Made by a program: the position numbers and the translations under genes. 64,000 nucleotides of DNA from Siphonodentalium dalli (lineage: Eukaryota > Mollusca > Scaphopoda > Gadilida > Siphonodentaliidae). The notes under the pieces were generated by a model. It saw nothing but the letters and a program-made list of their open reading frames with translations, was not told where the DNA came from and ran no database searches. Shown here piece after piece: positions 33,033 through 44,646 of this stretch. Every line of letters starts with the position of its first letter. Positions within the stretch are counted from its first letter, which is position 1. The stretch covers positions 39,929,503 through 39,993,502 of the forward strand of contig CP136065.1 of assembly GCA_032622095.1 (NCBI GenBank), given 5' to 3'.

Positions 33033-33432
33033 TTAACCCTTTACCCAACAAACCGGCCAAAACCGGCCAAATAAAGCTTCAACAGCCTAAAATATCTTCG
33101 GTCTGTCTCAATAAACCATACAAATATGGATATCATTGGAACCGGCTCCTTGACCACATTGTGATAGTTACAGTTATGCCCTGTGCCAATGCATTCTCTT
33201 ATATATGCGAGTCGACCATAGGTCGCCTCGCATATATAAGAGAATGCATTGGCCTAAAAAAAATCTTTTTTTAACACTTTTTACCATTTTTTCTTACATT
33301 CTTTAACAATTTTTATAATTTTTAATGTGTTAAGCCAATGCATTCTCTTATATATGCGAGGCGACCTATGGTCGACTCGCATATATAAGAGAATGCATTG
33401 GCACAGGGCCCTTCTGTTGGGTAAAGGGTTAA
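33033..33432 (+). mobile_element. TTAA MITE, TTACCCAACA family (copy 4)
   Basis: Same termini and two palindromes as 18533-18922, same orientation, with TTAA at 33033-33036 and 33429-33432. Confidence 0.93.
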
Positions 33433-34660
33433 GAAACTTATTAATATTTTAATCAACAATGATCACAGTGTGTAAGCCTGTACTCGAGGATTTACGTTTC
33501 TTCGGAAAAATGCTACTACTTTCTTCGGAGTTGCATCACGCTTTACCAAACATACTGATCACAAGTGTACACAATCTGTTAATAAAGTGGTTATATTTCG
33601 ACAAATGAATAAGCTAACTTAACCACGCGACTAACCAATGATAAAATTTGTTATTCGGACCAAAACAACTATTTCAAATGCATATGTATACAAATAAACG
33701 CCATATTTCTCAGATTTTGTGTTAATTTTTCGCCCGTATAGGCGATAAAATGTACTCATACTCAAAGTACCTTAACTTTATCAAGGAACAAATGACTTAT
33801 CAGTACAACACTATATATCCTCTCTATTGTATAATAAAGGTTGGTTGGGTTTGACGCCAGGAACTTAGTAAAATTGCAAACGAATTGGTCTAATAGTATA
33901 GCTATCCTGTCTGTACTATACTGTAGTCGCTGAATGTACTTCTGTTTGCAGACAAGCCAAATGACACTGAACTACTTTAGTCGCTTTGATATTTTCAAAT
34001 TGGGTTATGCGAAAGGTACAACGGTCTACAGTCCTAAGTTTTTGCACTAATATACGCTATATACATATGGGTTTACCACATCGATTGTATTATTCTAACT
34101 CGTCTTATTCGTTGTCTTTTCTGGCATTATATTTAGCACTGCGGTCAATGGGGAAATTGCTTAAATTGTGTGATATGAAGGCAATAGACACAATATGCTT
34201 CCTTGTTTGTCGATGATCGACAATTATTCCACCACGCGAACACAACAATGACCAGATAATTTGATTTTTTTATTCTTTCGAGTTATGATTTGATAAAAAT
34301 AACAATAACAATGGTAGAGTATCCCAAATACCATCCATCCTTCGGTGTTATTTGGTGCGTGTATGGATATTTTCGTTTTAAATATAAATTGTTGCGTGTC
34401 TCCACACACATACAAACACACCCTCTCACACACACGCATATAAATAAATAAATTAATTTAATATGATTATACCAGATTAATATTTATATAATTACTTGGG
34501 CTAATAATGGCAATATGTCGTGTAATATATTCGTTAAATTGTCAATATATGTAGGCACCAGTCTTTCCCCAATGTGCATGCATGGGCTCGGTCATCCGGT
34601 CATCATTTGCAGGCATGCCATCGGTTTATTATGAATGTATTATTTTACAAGTATTATACA
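33433..34660. other. Unassigned DNA
   Basis: CTGTACTCGAGGATTTACGT with GCTACTACTTTCTTC at 33478-33530 recurs inverted at 41100-41155, a dispersed repeat of unknown class. No gene is seen. Confidence 0.45.
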
Positions 34661-34680
34661 TCTATATCTATATTTGCGAA

Positions 34681-34775
<95 letters not shown>
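34681..34775. repeat. (TGTC)n microsatellite
   Basis: About 23 uninterrupted TGTC units. The open frames that cover it are artefacts. Confidence 0.97.
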
Positions 34776-34929
34776 GTTCTATAGAAATTCACAGGGGACC
34801 ATCTAGATGATGCCAAATGGGTCTACTAGGAGTAACTTTTTACGAGAAAGATAATGGTCTGTGTTAAAATTTTCTAAAGTGACGCCGTTGTTGTCAGGGG
34901 CAGAAAAGGGGGAGGGGCAGAAAAAAAAT

Positions 34930-36350
34930 TGTCAGCGATTGCCACGAAACTTATATATAATCATCCCCATAATCTGAGGAATCTAATGGTGTGTTTTAAA
35001 TATGGCAAAAGTCGCGCCGTTCGCGTCAGGGGTGCCCGGAATTGGGAGGGGCAGAATTGTTTTCTGTCGCCGATTACCACGAAACTTACATATAATCATC
35101 CCCATGATATGAAGAATCCAACGGTGTGGTTTAAATATGCCAAAAGTGGCGTCGTTCGAGTCAGATTTGCACGAAAGGGAAGAGGGGCACCAAAATTGAT
35201 AAAAACTAATTTTTGCGCCGATTTCCACCAAATTGATATATATTCTTCTTCATGATACAAGGAATCTAATTGTGCGATTTAACAACGCCAAATTGTTGTC
35301 GTTTGGATGAGAGATTGGGAGGGGGTGGGCACTAAATTTGATAATAATTGGTTTAGTCGCCGATTGCCACCACACTTATACAAAAGCATCCCCATGGTAT
35401 GAGGAGTCTAATGGTGTGGCTTATATCTGTCAAGTGTGGCCTCATTCGAGTCAGGGGTGTATTGAATGGGACAGGGGCACCAAAATTGATGCACAATTTT
35501 TTGGTTTTGGCGCCAATTTCCACCAAATTGATACACGTTCTTATCCATCGTACGAGGAATCTGATCGTGTGCTTTAAAGACGCCATAGTGGTGCTGTTTA
35601 GGTGAGAGATTGGGAGGGAGGGATTGGCACCAGATTTGATAAAAAAAATATTATTTAGTCGCCGATTATCACCAAACTTATAAACAATCATATCCATGAT
35701 ATCAGGAGTGTAATTGTGTGGTTTAAGGATGTCACAAGTGGGGCCATTCGAGTCAGTGGTGTATAGAGATGAGAGGGACATTATATCTATATGTTTAGAA
35801 CCGATTTCCACCAGATTGATACATATTCTTCTCCGTGATACGAGGAATCTTATCGTGTGGTTTAGACACAACAAAGTGGTGCCCTATGGGTGAGAGATAT
35901 GGGGACCTTCAATATGACTCGAATTTGTATACTCGCCAATTTTCACCAATTTCATATATATGCATCTCTAATCTCTAATGAGTCTTAGTGTGTGCAGCTT
36001 AAGTCCGAAATAGGGACGGGAGGGTCACCAAAAACTGATCCAAATAATTTTAGTACCAATTACCATCAAATTCAGACACGTTCTTCTCAAATGATACAAT
36101 AAATCAAATTGTGCTGTCTGTCTGTCTTTCTGTCTGTCTGTGTGTTCTATATATAACTTCACGCGGTACAATCGAAGAGGCAAAAGCTGATACAGATATA
36201 TTTGGCACTAATTTCCAACAAATTCATACATGTTTTTATCTAATGATATACCATGAATTAAATCACATTTGGTGTCGTTTGCGTCACGGATGGCGAGCGG
36301 ATATGCACTATTATAGATAAGATTGCTATTCGCCGATATCCACATATAAG
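34930..36350 (+). repeat. Tandem array of ~11 units of ~140 bp, alternating A/B types
   Basis: Each unit begins CGCCGATT.CCACCAAACTT or a variant, at about 34936, 35068, 35217, 35358, 35512, 35660, 35801, 35935, 36055, 36207 and 36332. A-type units continue with ATATAATCATCCCCATGATA; B-type continue with GATACATATTCTTCTCCATG. From 35068 to 36055 they mostly alternate, giving a dimer of ~290 bp. Short frames here are repeat translations. Confidence 0.88.
36112..36143. repeat. Short (TGTC)n tract
   Basis: CTGTCTGTCTGTCTTTCTGT within the larger array, like the tract at 34681. Confidence 0.9.
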
Positions 36351-37551
36351 TTATATATAGTCACCCAGGCCATCTCCATATCATTTTAAGGAAATTTGGG
36401 CGTTCACATTTCACAATCCCTACAAATGGTAACCCACTTATAAGTCACTTGAACAATTATATCTTCTTAACAGTCATATTTATATGGGAATGGCAATCAA
36501 GGCATTCACACAATGAGCTAGCAAAAAGAGATAACTAGAAGAAGCATTAAACGTATATTTATCATTCTATTGAAGAGATACATATATTCGTGCAAACTGA
36601 GAGACCTCGAACCGTCAGAGGATTGCATATATATTATAACAAAATTGAGTCTGTTCCATTCAATACAGTTTCCACAAAAAAGTTACAATTTGTCAGGATA
36701 TGTGGAAGGCCTGTTCAAAAATAGTGGTCACAGTGTGCAGTCATATATAGTTTCTTCTGATATACAATAAAATGCAGTTAGTAGCATATGACTTTTCAGG
36801 ATCCTCCCAATACTGACATCTGACAAGGGGTTTAGAACAGACGCATCGACTGACATAAACAACTCAAAATATCGCTCTGTGTCTGGCAAATGTAGCTGAT
36901 AAGCAGGCGCAGCAACATTTCGTTTGAAACTGAGAATATTTAGCCAATATATAGCACCATGAACAGAGGAGCAACTGGAAATTTCTTTGAAACATCTATA
37001 TCTTCATGGAGATTTGATAGCCAGGTATCCTCGAGATCTTAGTCCAACCCACTAGATTGATTGATACATATCAATATGTAAAACCCAATTGTCATCTTTT
37101 ATTTATACGAACTAATGTCTTTATGATGTCCATGTAGCATACTATAACGTCTGACGTATACGCAGTTGTAAATAAATAAATACATCATTATTGGTGGAAC
37201 GGATTAATCGCGATAAACAGAATGACAATTGACAAGGTGGGCCACTACTTATATTCCATGACTGTAATAATCATGTTTTGTGATGCTATTTGAATATACA
37301 ATTTATGAGAAAACGTATAACACTTTGAACAAGAGTGTTCTCTATTCCCAACAAATATCCACAGCATACAGATGGTTTCACATCGCATTAACCTGGGCAA
37401 CGCCGGGTAACCCTGCTAGTAGTCTATAAATCTCCATCGCGTCAGCATGCACTCACTGGAATAGATCACCGTGTTAATTAAACTGGGTCAATGAGTGTGC
37501 GTCCGGTGAAATATTTTGTCAGTTAAACTGCAATGATTACGGCTTACTGGT

Positions 37552-37627
37552 GAAATATATATGTACCCTTCCCCACTAATCACTGATTAGAAATATATAT
37601 GTACCCTTCCCCACTAATCACTGATTA
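37552..37627 (+). repeat. 38-bp tandem duplication
   Basis: GAAATATATATGTACCCTTC plus CCCACTAATCACTGATTA occurs twice in a row, apparently identical. Confidence 0.95.
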
Positions 37628-40600
37628 GAAATTCAAACAACGAGAACAATTTCAGCCTACATTGTATATCTGGTGTATACTTTCCAACTAATGTGTCAGG
37701 CATGAAATTTCCCACTGTTGATAACGTTTACCCCAAACCCCTTGCATATTTATTTCCACAAACCGAATTCAGGTGAATTTGGTACACATATTTGGATATC
37801 CGATCGAAGTATTTTGGAGTTTCCCCCACACTTATTAATTAGTGGGAGGAGCTTAAATGGGGGCTATGGGGACAAGGTGTTTGAAGAAATAGTCATTTAG
37901 AATTAAAACAATTTTTTTGTAATAATTACATTTTTTAAATTTAATTTTTAATTATTTCTTTTTAGAGAACTTACTGCTCAATTTAACATTTAAATAATTA
38001 AAATTGAAAAATTATATTTTTACTTAAAATGACAAAACATAACGCCGCTATAACATTCGCCAGTGTACCCCGAGATACCACACCAAATTTGGTTGAAATC
38101 GGTCAAGGGGTCGGGAACAGACATGCAGATCTTAATCTTTAATACTTTAGAATATGTAATTCTGAGAACATAGATTTTCGCATTAATTCAGGGGGGGGGG
38201 GTGGTCGTGCAAACAAATTCCGACACAAGGCCGGGGGAGGGGGTGGGGGGTCGCAGCTCCTGAAAACACGTTTTTTTCCGGTGTTTTCTGGTGCTTGCAC
38301 ATTTTTTCCTTTTGCCGTTTTGTGACCTAATTACAAGCTGTTTAGCCTATATAATGAATGTTTTGATGTGTTATGATCTAAATAACACATGTAGTGTACA
38401 CACAAGATACTAGGTACAGTTATCTGTGGTCAGGTTGGCCTCAGAATGTTTTGATTATTTGGTCCCTTCTAATACTAAGTAAACCTTCGTGAAATTTTTA
38501 ACTGCGCTGGCCCACCTGGGTTGGATAACCACTTGGTATGTAAATATATTATAATGAACTCTAAAGACAAATAAACCACATATACTTCAGTAAGTAAAAT
38601 AAAATATCACATTACCACTATCTGTGGTATCAAACTGAAATTCAACTCTCCAATTAAGTCTGATATGAAACTGAAATAATGTGTAAAATAAATGTAGAAC
38701 ATGCCTGTTCTCTAATCTATAAACATGTTTCTGGCACAAAGTTACTAATACTATAAAATACAAAAGTGCTACAGTGTTACATACCCAATTATTAATGAAC
38801 AGACATTCACATGGATCTCTATCAGTCTCAATAGCATTTTCTTAGTAAAACATGACTGTCTTTCACTTGTGAAATAATGAGATATTATTTATTTATATGC
38901 GCTATTCTACAACCATTTAGCTATTGTTAATATTAAAATGATCCATCTAACCACGTACACTGCATATTGTAAAACAGACAATAAACAGTTTGATAAGTGT
39001 CTAGTCTGAAATACTTGGGTAATTTTGTACCAGAAAATGTAACCAAAGTTTCTTGTTAAACTCATTCATTTCTTAATCCAGATTAGATAAAGATTTTGTA
39101 AGTCACTTTGCACAACGATAATTGAAACTTCACCTGAGTTTAAAGTAACTTAAATAATTCTTCAATCAGCTTCAACGTTTTTCAAAATTCAATTTAGAAA
39201 TGTTAGTTGAACGACATCGATGATAAAATGAAAATGAATATATCTGATACATTTTGCATAGAAAGTCACTGCTACATCTGCCTCCATTAAATCCAATAAG
39301 ATCGGAGTGGATCGTTCATAGGAAACTATATTAATACCACCAGTCAAAACACTTATAAGGACACACTTCCAATGGAAATATATAGGACATACACTTTATG
39401 AAATACTGCATAACAAAAAGAGCTAAACTGTCTCCGACAAAGCAATACACTCATATGAGATTTAAAACATTTATCTAGAAAACCCCATCTCAACCTGGGC
39501 AGCATATAATTTTCCGGTGTGTTGTGTGTTTACAACTTCAATTTAACTAGCAACTTAAAAAAATATATAAAGTAAACACGAATGCATTTCATGGATAAAT
39601 GCACATTACACAAAGTCCAGTGCAAAGTCTGGAATAAATAATTAGATAACATTTATTTTTTAAGTTCATTCACTGGTTGTGTCAGCTGGTTGTGTTGAGT
39701 TATTCATGATAAATGTTTTTAATCTCATGAGTGTATTGCTTGTGCTCATAGTTATAATTTATTAGTATTTGAGTTTAACTGGTGGCGAAAGTACACCAAA
39801 GTTGGATGATGCTTGAAAAAACAGAATGGTCAACTTACGAATGACTGATTATTATTATATATGTTCATTCTAATTTAACCATTCTCTGTTTCTCAACATC
39901 AGCCACTTCACTGGACATTCTACACCCTGATGTTTTTGCCTATCATGGCTCTCCAGCTTGATAAATTTAATTCAAATGTGACTGGAAAGGGGGGGTCCCA
40001 AAACCATGAGTGGAAAAAAATAATTTTTTTGCACAAAGAGGGGGGGGGTGGGGGTCCAAAGTGCTGCAAAAAAAAATATTCAGCGTTGTGTATGCAAATT
40101 TTTTCCTGCCCCCCCCCCCCCTGATTAATTGTGAAAATTATGTTAAGTATTATGCAAAGTGAAAAACATTTTTATGACCATGAATAAATTTCAAACATTA
40201 TGGGGTAAATATTAATTTCAGTACATTATGATTTGACAACAAAAACATTCTGAATATATGCAATTCAACACTGAAAGTATGCAAAATTAAGGTGAAGAAA
40301 GATGCATCGTAATTTGCATTGCAGCAAGCGACCGGATCAGTCGCTGATTGGTCGAAAATATCTGCTAATAATGATTTGATTCACAGCTGTGGAAAGATCA
40401 ATTGTGGTGAGATCCACATATCCCAGCACTCTAACTTTTAAAAGAACTGCCATGTTGTACCAAATCCTCATTTATGATATCCTTGACACGCTAATAAACA
40501 GAAAAATGCAGCATTGACCAATACACCCATGCATTGTAACCGGGGAGGTTTTTGTACATATTCATACTAAGGCACATCACGGACATCGTGTGCACATGCA

Positions 40601-41316
40601 ACAAGTACCTTATATAGTGCGTTATTTGGCGATTTGAATTATAATATTGATAAAAACAAAACTTCTATATCGACTAATGGTTACAGTTAATCGACGAAAA
40701 GTTTACAGATTTTTCTATGCGATCGACTAATGTGGTACAGTCAAGTTCATCCTAAAACATCGATTATCCGAACCACCATTTATTTCTACGTGTTCTAACC
40801 GACTTCTCTACACAAGACTAATGTTCTCACAATGGAATGTACTCACAGTGTGCAGCATGAATTTAAAGGGGCTTCCCAAAATCACATTTTATCCTCCGGT
40901 TGGATAAATTTGCCAACTAAATGAGGAATATTTTTGAAACATTATTCCAAATGCCCAATTATGTTGGATATATACCTTTAGTCATCAATCTAGATATTGG
41001 GAAAAGAAAATCTGCAAGAAAAAAATTATAATTTAGTGTGTGAAAACGTCGTTTGCACAAAGGTACCGCAGTCTAAATAGGTGAAAATATTTGAATATCT
41101 GAAGAAAGTAGTAGCATTTCTCCGAAGAAAGGCAAATCCTCGAGTACAGGCTACACACTGTGAATGATACTTGCCGTAATGTGCACAAAAGAAAACATCG
41201 TTTATGCCCAATGTATGTGGATGAGGGCATGGTGTTCCACTCACACGTCCACTCAAAACATTCACATCTCATTTGATCAAGAGGCTTGAAAGCGGAAAAT
41301 CACTCCTTTCGTCAAC
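37628..41316. other. Long unassigned AT-rich stretch with G-rich tracts
   Basis: No gene or clear transposon is seen over 3.7 kb. Notable parts: CCAAATTTGGTTGAAATCGG near 38085 (a Helitron-like word), G-rich tracts at 38191-38256 and 39985-40055, and a poly-C tract at 40110-40122. The G tracts could fold as quadruplexes. Confidence 0.55.
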
Positions 41317-41344
41317 ATGGCAAGCGAGGCAACTCTATCACGAA
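41317..41344 (+). CDS. Candidate tiny first coding exon (weak)
   Basis: ATGGCAAGCGAGGCAACTCT, in the Kozak context CAACATGG, encodes MASEATLSR and is followed by the consensus donor GTAAGT. Unspliced it ends after 19 codons. No second exon or family is recognised. It faces the minus-strand candidate at 41449. Confidence 0.2.
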
Positions 41345-41448
41345 GTAAGTCAAAAGAACCAGACATGAATGAGTAAAAAGAACCATCGGTATACCCACAT
41401 AAGAAACACATGTGCATGTGTAAATTAATTAAAACAAAACCAACTTAC

Positions 41449-41509
41449 CCTCCTCATCCTCCTCTTCCTCCTCCAATGTCAAGTGTAAAACTTTAATTTT
41501 TTTCTTCAT
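41449..41509 (-). CDS. Candidate first coding exon with acidic run (weak)
   Basis: On the minus strand, ATG at 41509 encodes MKKKIKVLHLTLEEEEEDEE and then meets a consensus donor (GAGG then GTAAGT). An in-frame TAA lies just upstream, so the start would be real if expressed. The purine-rich run could equally be simple sequence. The exon would be read toward lower coordinates, but I cannot identify a second exon there. Confidence 0.25.
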
Positions 41510-41563
41510 GAGTAATTGTTCCCATTTATATTAGGTAGCCAGTTAAATTCTCACAATTCCAAT

Positions 41564-42088
41564 TTAAAGATACGGGCGTGTTGTCGGTGGGTATGCTGTT
41601 AAAATATTCACCTCCGTCAAAAACCGTCATAAACAGAAAGAATAGTAGAATATAGACAGACTTTGTTCTTACACCAATCAGAAATATGGCATAAACATTA
41701 TGTTATTGTCAATTTCCCCCTTTGTTGTGTAAACAAAAGCAAAAAACGTTACGTTACCTGGCTTTTGTTTAGATCCGGATATGGTAAACATAAAGAGCGT
41801 TATTTGTTACTATTTTCCTGATATGGAAATAATAAAGCGCGTTTATATCATTTGTATGTGATTAACCAATATAATTGCGCTGTGTTATGTAAACAGAAGC
41901 ACAACTTCTGTAACACGAGCAGGCTCATGTTTATGTACACTATCGTACGTTTTGACGACATTATACTATTTACGCGCTGATTATGTTTGGCATATGAACA
42001 AAACTATATATATTTTAATGTTCCTTCTGTTGATGGCGATTTGAACAAATATGAGTATTTCTGCAACGAACGCCGCCCGTGCCTTTAA
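41564..42088. mobile_element. TTAA MITE, ACGGGCGGCGTT family (copy 2)
   Basis: TTAAAGATACGGGCG at the left and AACGCCGCCCGTGCCTTTAA at the right; the interior is very close to copy 1 at 14121, including the AAACGTTACGTTACCTGGCT word. TTAA at both ends supports piggyBac-type insertion. Confidence 0.9.
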
Positions 42089-42442
42089 TTATTAAATCAA
42101 AAGACAATTATTATATCGATTGAAGCCTATGAGCATCAATCCATATACTTAACCACGTGCCCCAGATATCCATTTCCATAACCACATCCCCCGTAAATCC
42201 CCCATCCCCCTGGAATTATTATAATATATGTATATAGTAATAATAATATTAAAACTTCTCTATCATTTTTGACCTTATTGACCAATAATTTACTTAAAAC
42301 TCATTCAGAATGAAATGAGTCACTATTCTCCGTACACATAAGAGGCATGAGCTTCCATGATAAGTTACATAACTTGTGATCCGATCCTTTATCCACATCA
42401 TCGATTCTTATATCTGCATTTGTATTTATTGCTTTTATGGAT
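42089..42442. other. Unassigned AT-rich DNA
   Basis: No feature recognised. Confidence 0.45.
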
Positions 42443-42602
42443 ATAGAGGATCTACAAAGAGTCCCCAGTTTATAGCGAAATTTACAAAACTCGTCCAATA
42501 AATTAGGTCTGGTCGAGCATTTGTCGAGGTCCAGTTCTAATTTACTGGACGAGTTTTGTAAACTTCGCTATAAATTGGGGACGAGTTGTAGATTCTATTT
42601 AT
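42443..42602. mobile_element. Foldback hairpin MITE, family ATAGAGGATCT (copy 3)
   Basis: It starts ATAGAGGATCTACAAAGAGT and ends GACGAGTTGTAGATTCTATT then TAT. The stem pairs CCCAGTTTATAGCGAA with TTCGCTATAAATTGGG and ACAAAACTCGTCCA with TGGACGAGTTTTGT. Stem sequence differs from copies 1 and 2. Confidence 0.75.
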
Positions 42603-42772
42603 TACTGGATCCAAACTCTCCATATAACAAACTTAAATCAATAAATAGACGTGAAACTATATGACAACGGTTTTTATAAGGCGTGCGATGACGTTTCACA
42701 TAACAATGCGTTGGTTTACATCGTAAATAAATAGTCCATGGATAAATAAGACTCTTTGTCGTAGGCGTAAAT

Positions 42773-43247
42773 TTAAAGGTACTCAATCCGATCAGAGGGT
42801 CCTATATTACTATTTCTTTGGCTTTGGGGGTAAAAAATTTTTGATTCGAGTCGAGGAACACACCCATCAAAGCTCAGAGTGATTAGATATCGATTTTTGA
42901 AATTTGTTAATTATTGGAGATCTGTCCCACAAGTTAGCAGAACAGGTGCTCAAAACGGACAAATTCCGGGTGTAAGATGGATAACTCTAAAATCAAGTGC
43001 TTACTATTATCAATAATAAGCACTTGATTTTAGAGTTATCCATCTTACACCCGAAATTTGTCCGTTTTGATCACGTGGTTCTGCTAACTTGTGGGCTACC
43101 TCTCCAAAAATTAATAGATTTCAAAAATCGATATCTAATCACTCTGAGCTTTGATGGGTGGGTTCCTCGACTCGATCAAATATTTTTTACCCCCAAAGCC
43201 TAAGAAATAGTAATATAGGACCCTCTGATCGGATTGAGTACCTTTAA
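42773..43247. mobile_element. TTAA-flanked, almost fully palindromic element
   Basis: TTAAAGGTACTCAATCCGAT at the left and ATCGGATTGAGTACCTTTAA at the right. The arms (~235 bp) pair along nearly their whole length to a centre at ~43010 (AAGCACTTGATTTTAGAGTT). As RNA it would form one very long hairpin. No protein. Confidence 0.92.
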
Positions 43248-44140
43248 TTATATAAATTGTCAAACTCTATCAATATCAGTCATAGACACCGATTCATCTT
43301 CATTCCTCGTCCCCCGATTCCTAATCACGTTTGCGCAACATTAATACATTTGGGTACACATGGCACTATTTCATGTTATGCAATGACCGTTGCGTATCAT
43401 TATTTTTAGAATGGGTTTAATGAATGGAATAAGGGTCGGATCGTGTATCATAGTAAATCTATCAATATATCTAAGAAAAAGGCCCAAACACTAATGATCC
43501 ACTCCTGAGGCTCAATGAAAAAATAATGCCCATCCTCATACAACATATGTACAGGGAATCGCCCCACATACATTTTATACCCCCAATAATTATAAGATAG
43601 CATTATCACACACATATTTATATGAAAGTCCACATGCACAAGTACGGGTACACACCCCTGGATGATATTCATATTTATATTGATAAATACTTTCTTCTGT
43701 GTATTCCCCATATTTGATAAGTATTTGATATGTATCTATATTATTCTTTAATTGTAAATGAGGACAATAGTACTCATAAATGTCATATTAGACGATGAGT
43801 TTACAATAATAAATTGAATTGAAATTGTAATACATTAAATAGGGTTAAATCATGTCCATCCAATTGTTTTATATCAATGATTTATTGGCTTGAGATGTGT
43901 TACTTATATTATGTTAGGCAACGTTCACACACTGGGGAAATTTGCACACCTAGAATAAACCAGACAATTCACGACAGAAGGGTTGTGGAGTGATATGCAT
44001 GGTCATCACTGTGTACTGCGTAGGAAGTTTTCTATATCTGTATAATGTGATTGCACAACTAACATTTGACAGACTTTATTGCCGTCAAATATCTGGCATT
44101 TCTAGAGTATGGTTATTCGATGTCACGATTCGTTTCCTAG
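43248..44140. other. Unassigned DNA
   Basis: Open frames at 43448-43711 (minus) and 43990-44250 (plus) have no recognisable motif. Confidence 0.4.
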
Positions 44141-44161
44141 ACTCGCTGGCCACTACTCGCC
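44141..44161. repeat. 21-bp direct repeat, first copy
   Basis: GACTCGCTGGCCACTACTCG plus C occurs here and again at 44626-44646. The intervening 465 bp include the minus-strand candidate below. Confidence 0.85.
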
Positions 44162-44425
44162 AATTAGTCTGTCAATTTAAAGATACACTGTACGATTTAA
44201 CACCACAAAACCACCATAATTTATGTACGTTTTCTATACCCGAAAAATAATTAGATCGAAAGCATGAGCCAATTATCAGGAGGTTTGACTACTTTGGTAT
44301 CAAATCGGACATTGGATCTTTAATGGGTGAAATTATAAATATATACATTATAGCATAATTATTTGAAGACATTTATTCTGGTATTCCAAGTATTGCCTCT
44401 AAAAATTTGAAAATTATATCTCTAT

Positions 44426-44624
44426 TCAGGAATTTAATTGAATTTTGCTAAGCATTTTTTCCAGCGTATGAACAGAGGCTTCGATATTCTTAACCCCGTC
44501 ATTTATTCTTGTCAAAACCGTGCTATTTTTGTTTTCCAACATATATACTTCTATATTACACGGTGGTTTTCGAAAGTAACGAAATGGTAATTCCATCTCG
44601 CAATTCGATTCAAACAAAATTCCT
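44426..44624 (-). pseudogene. Protein-like minus-strand frame, unrecognised (possible last exon)
   Basis: The minus frame reads ILFESNCEMELPFRYFRKPP, CNIEVYMLENKNSTVLTRIN and ends in a helix-like HTLEKMLSKIQLNS before TGA. No good ATG starts it (only TTG), but it directly follows CAG within the 21-bp repeat, so it could be a terminal exon with that acceptor, or a fragment of a longer lost ORF. The last third has coiled-coil-like spacing. I do not recognise the family. Confidence 0.25.
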
Positions 44625-44625
44625 G

Positions 44626-44646
44626 GACTCGCTGGCCACTACTCGC
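44626..44646. repeat. 21-bp direct repeat, second copy
   Basis: Same 21 bases as 44141-44161. Confidence 0.85.

Larger units (their letters stand above)
34661..37419 (+). mobile_element. Probable Helitron with internal tandem repeats
   Basis: The 3' end is clear: ACCTGGGCAACGCCGGGT forms a hairpin, then AACCCTG and CTAG followed by T (37391-37420). The proposed 5' end is A followed by TCTATATCTATATTTGCG and a CTGT run, like the Helitron start at 10531. The interior is mostly repeats, so it is non-autonomous. The left limit is inferred. Confidence 0.55.

Noticed and set aside
34574-34810. Ser/Val/Cys/Leu repeat proteins
   Set aside because: Pure TGTC microsatellite translation.
35353-35874. 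173-aa minus-strand frame
   Set aside because: It runs across four units of the ~140-bp tandem repeat; the frame follows the repeat, with no protein features.
34661-37419. Long terminal repeat retrotransposon around the 34-37 kb repeats
   Set aside because: I found no long direct terminal repeats, primer-binding site or gag/pol motifs; the Helitron 3' end explains the right border better.
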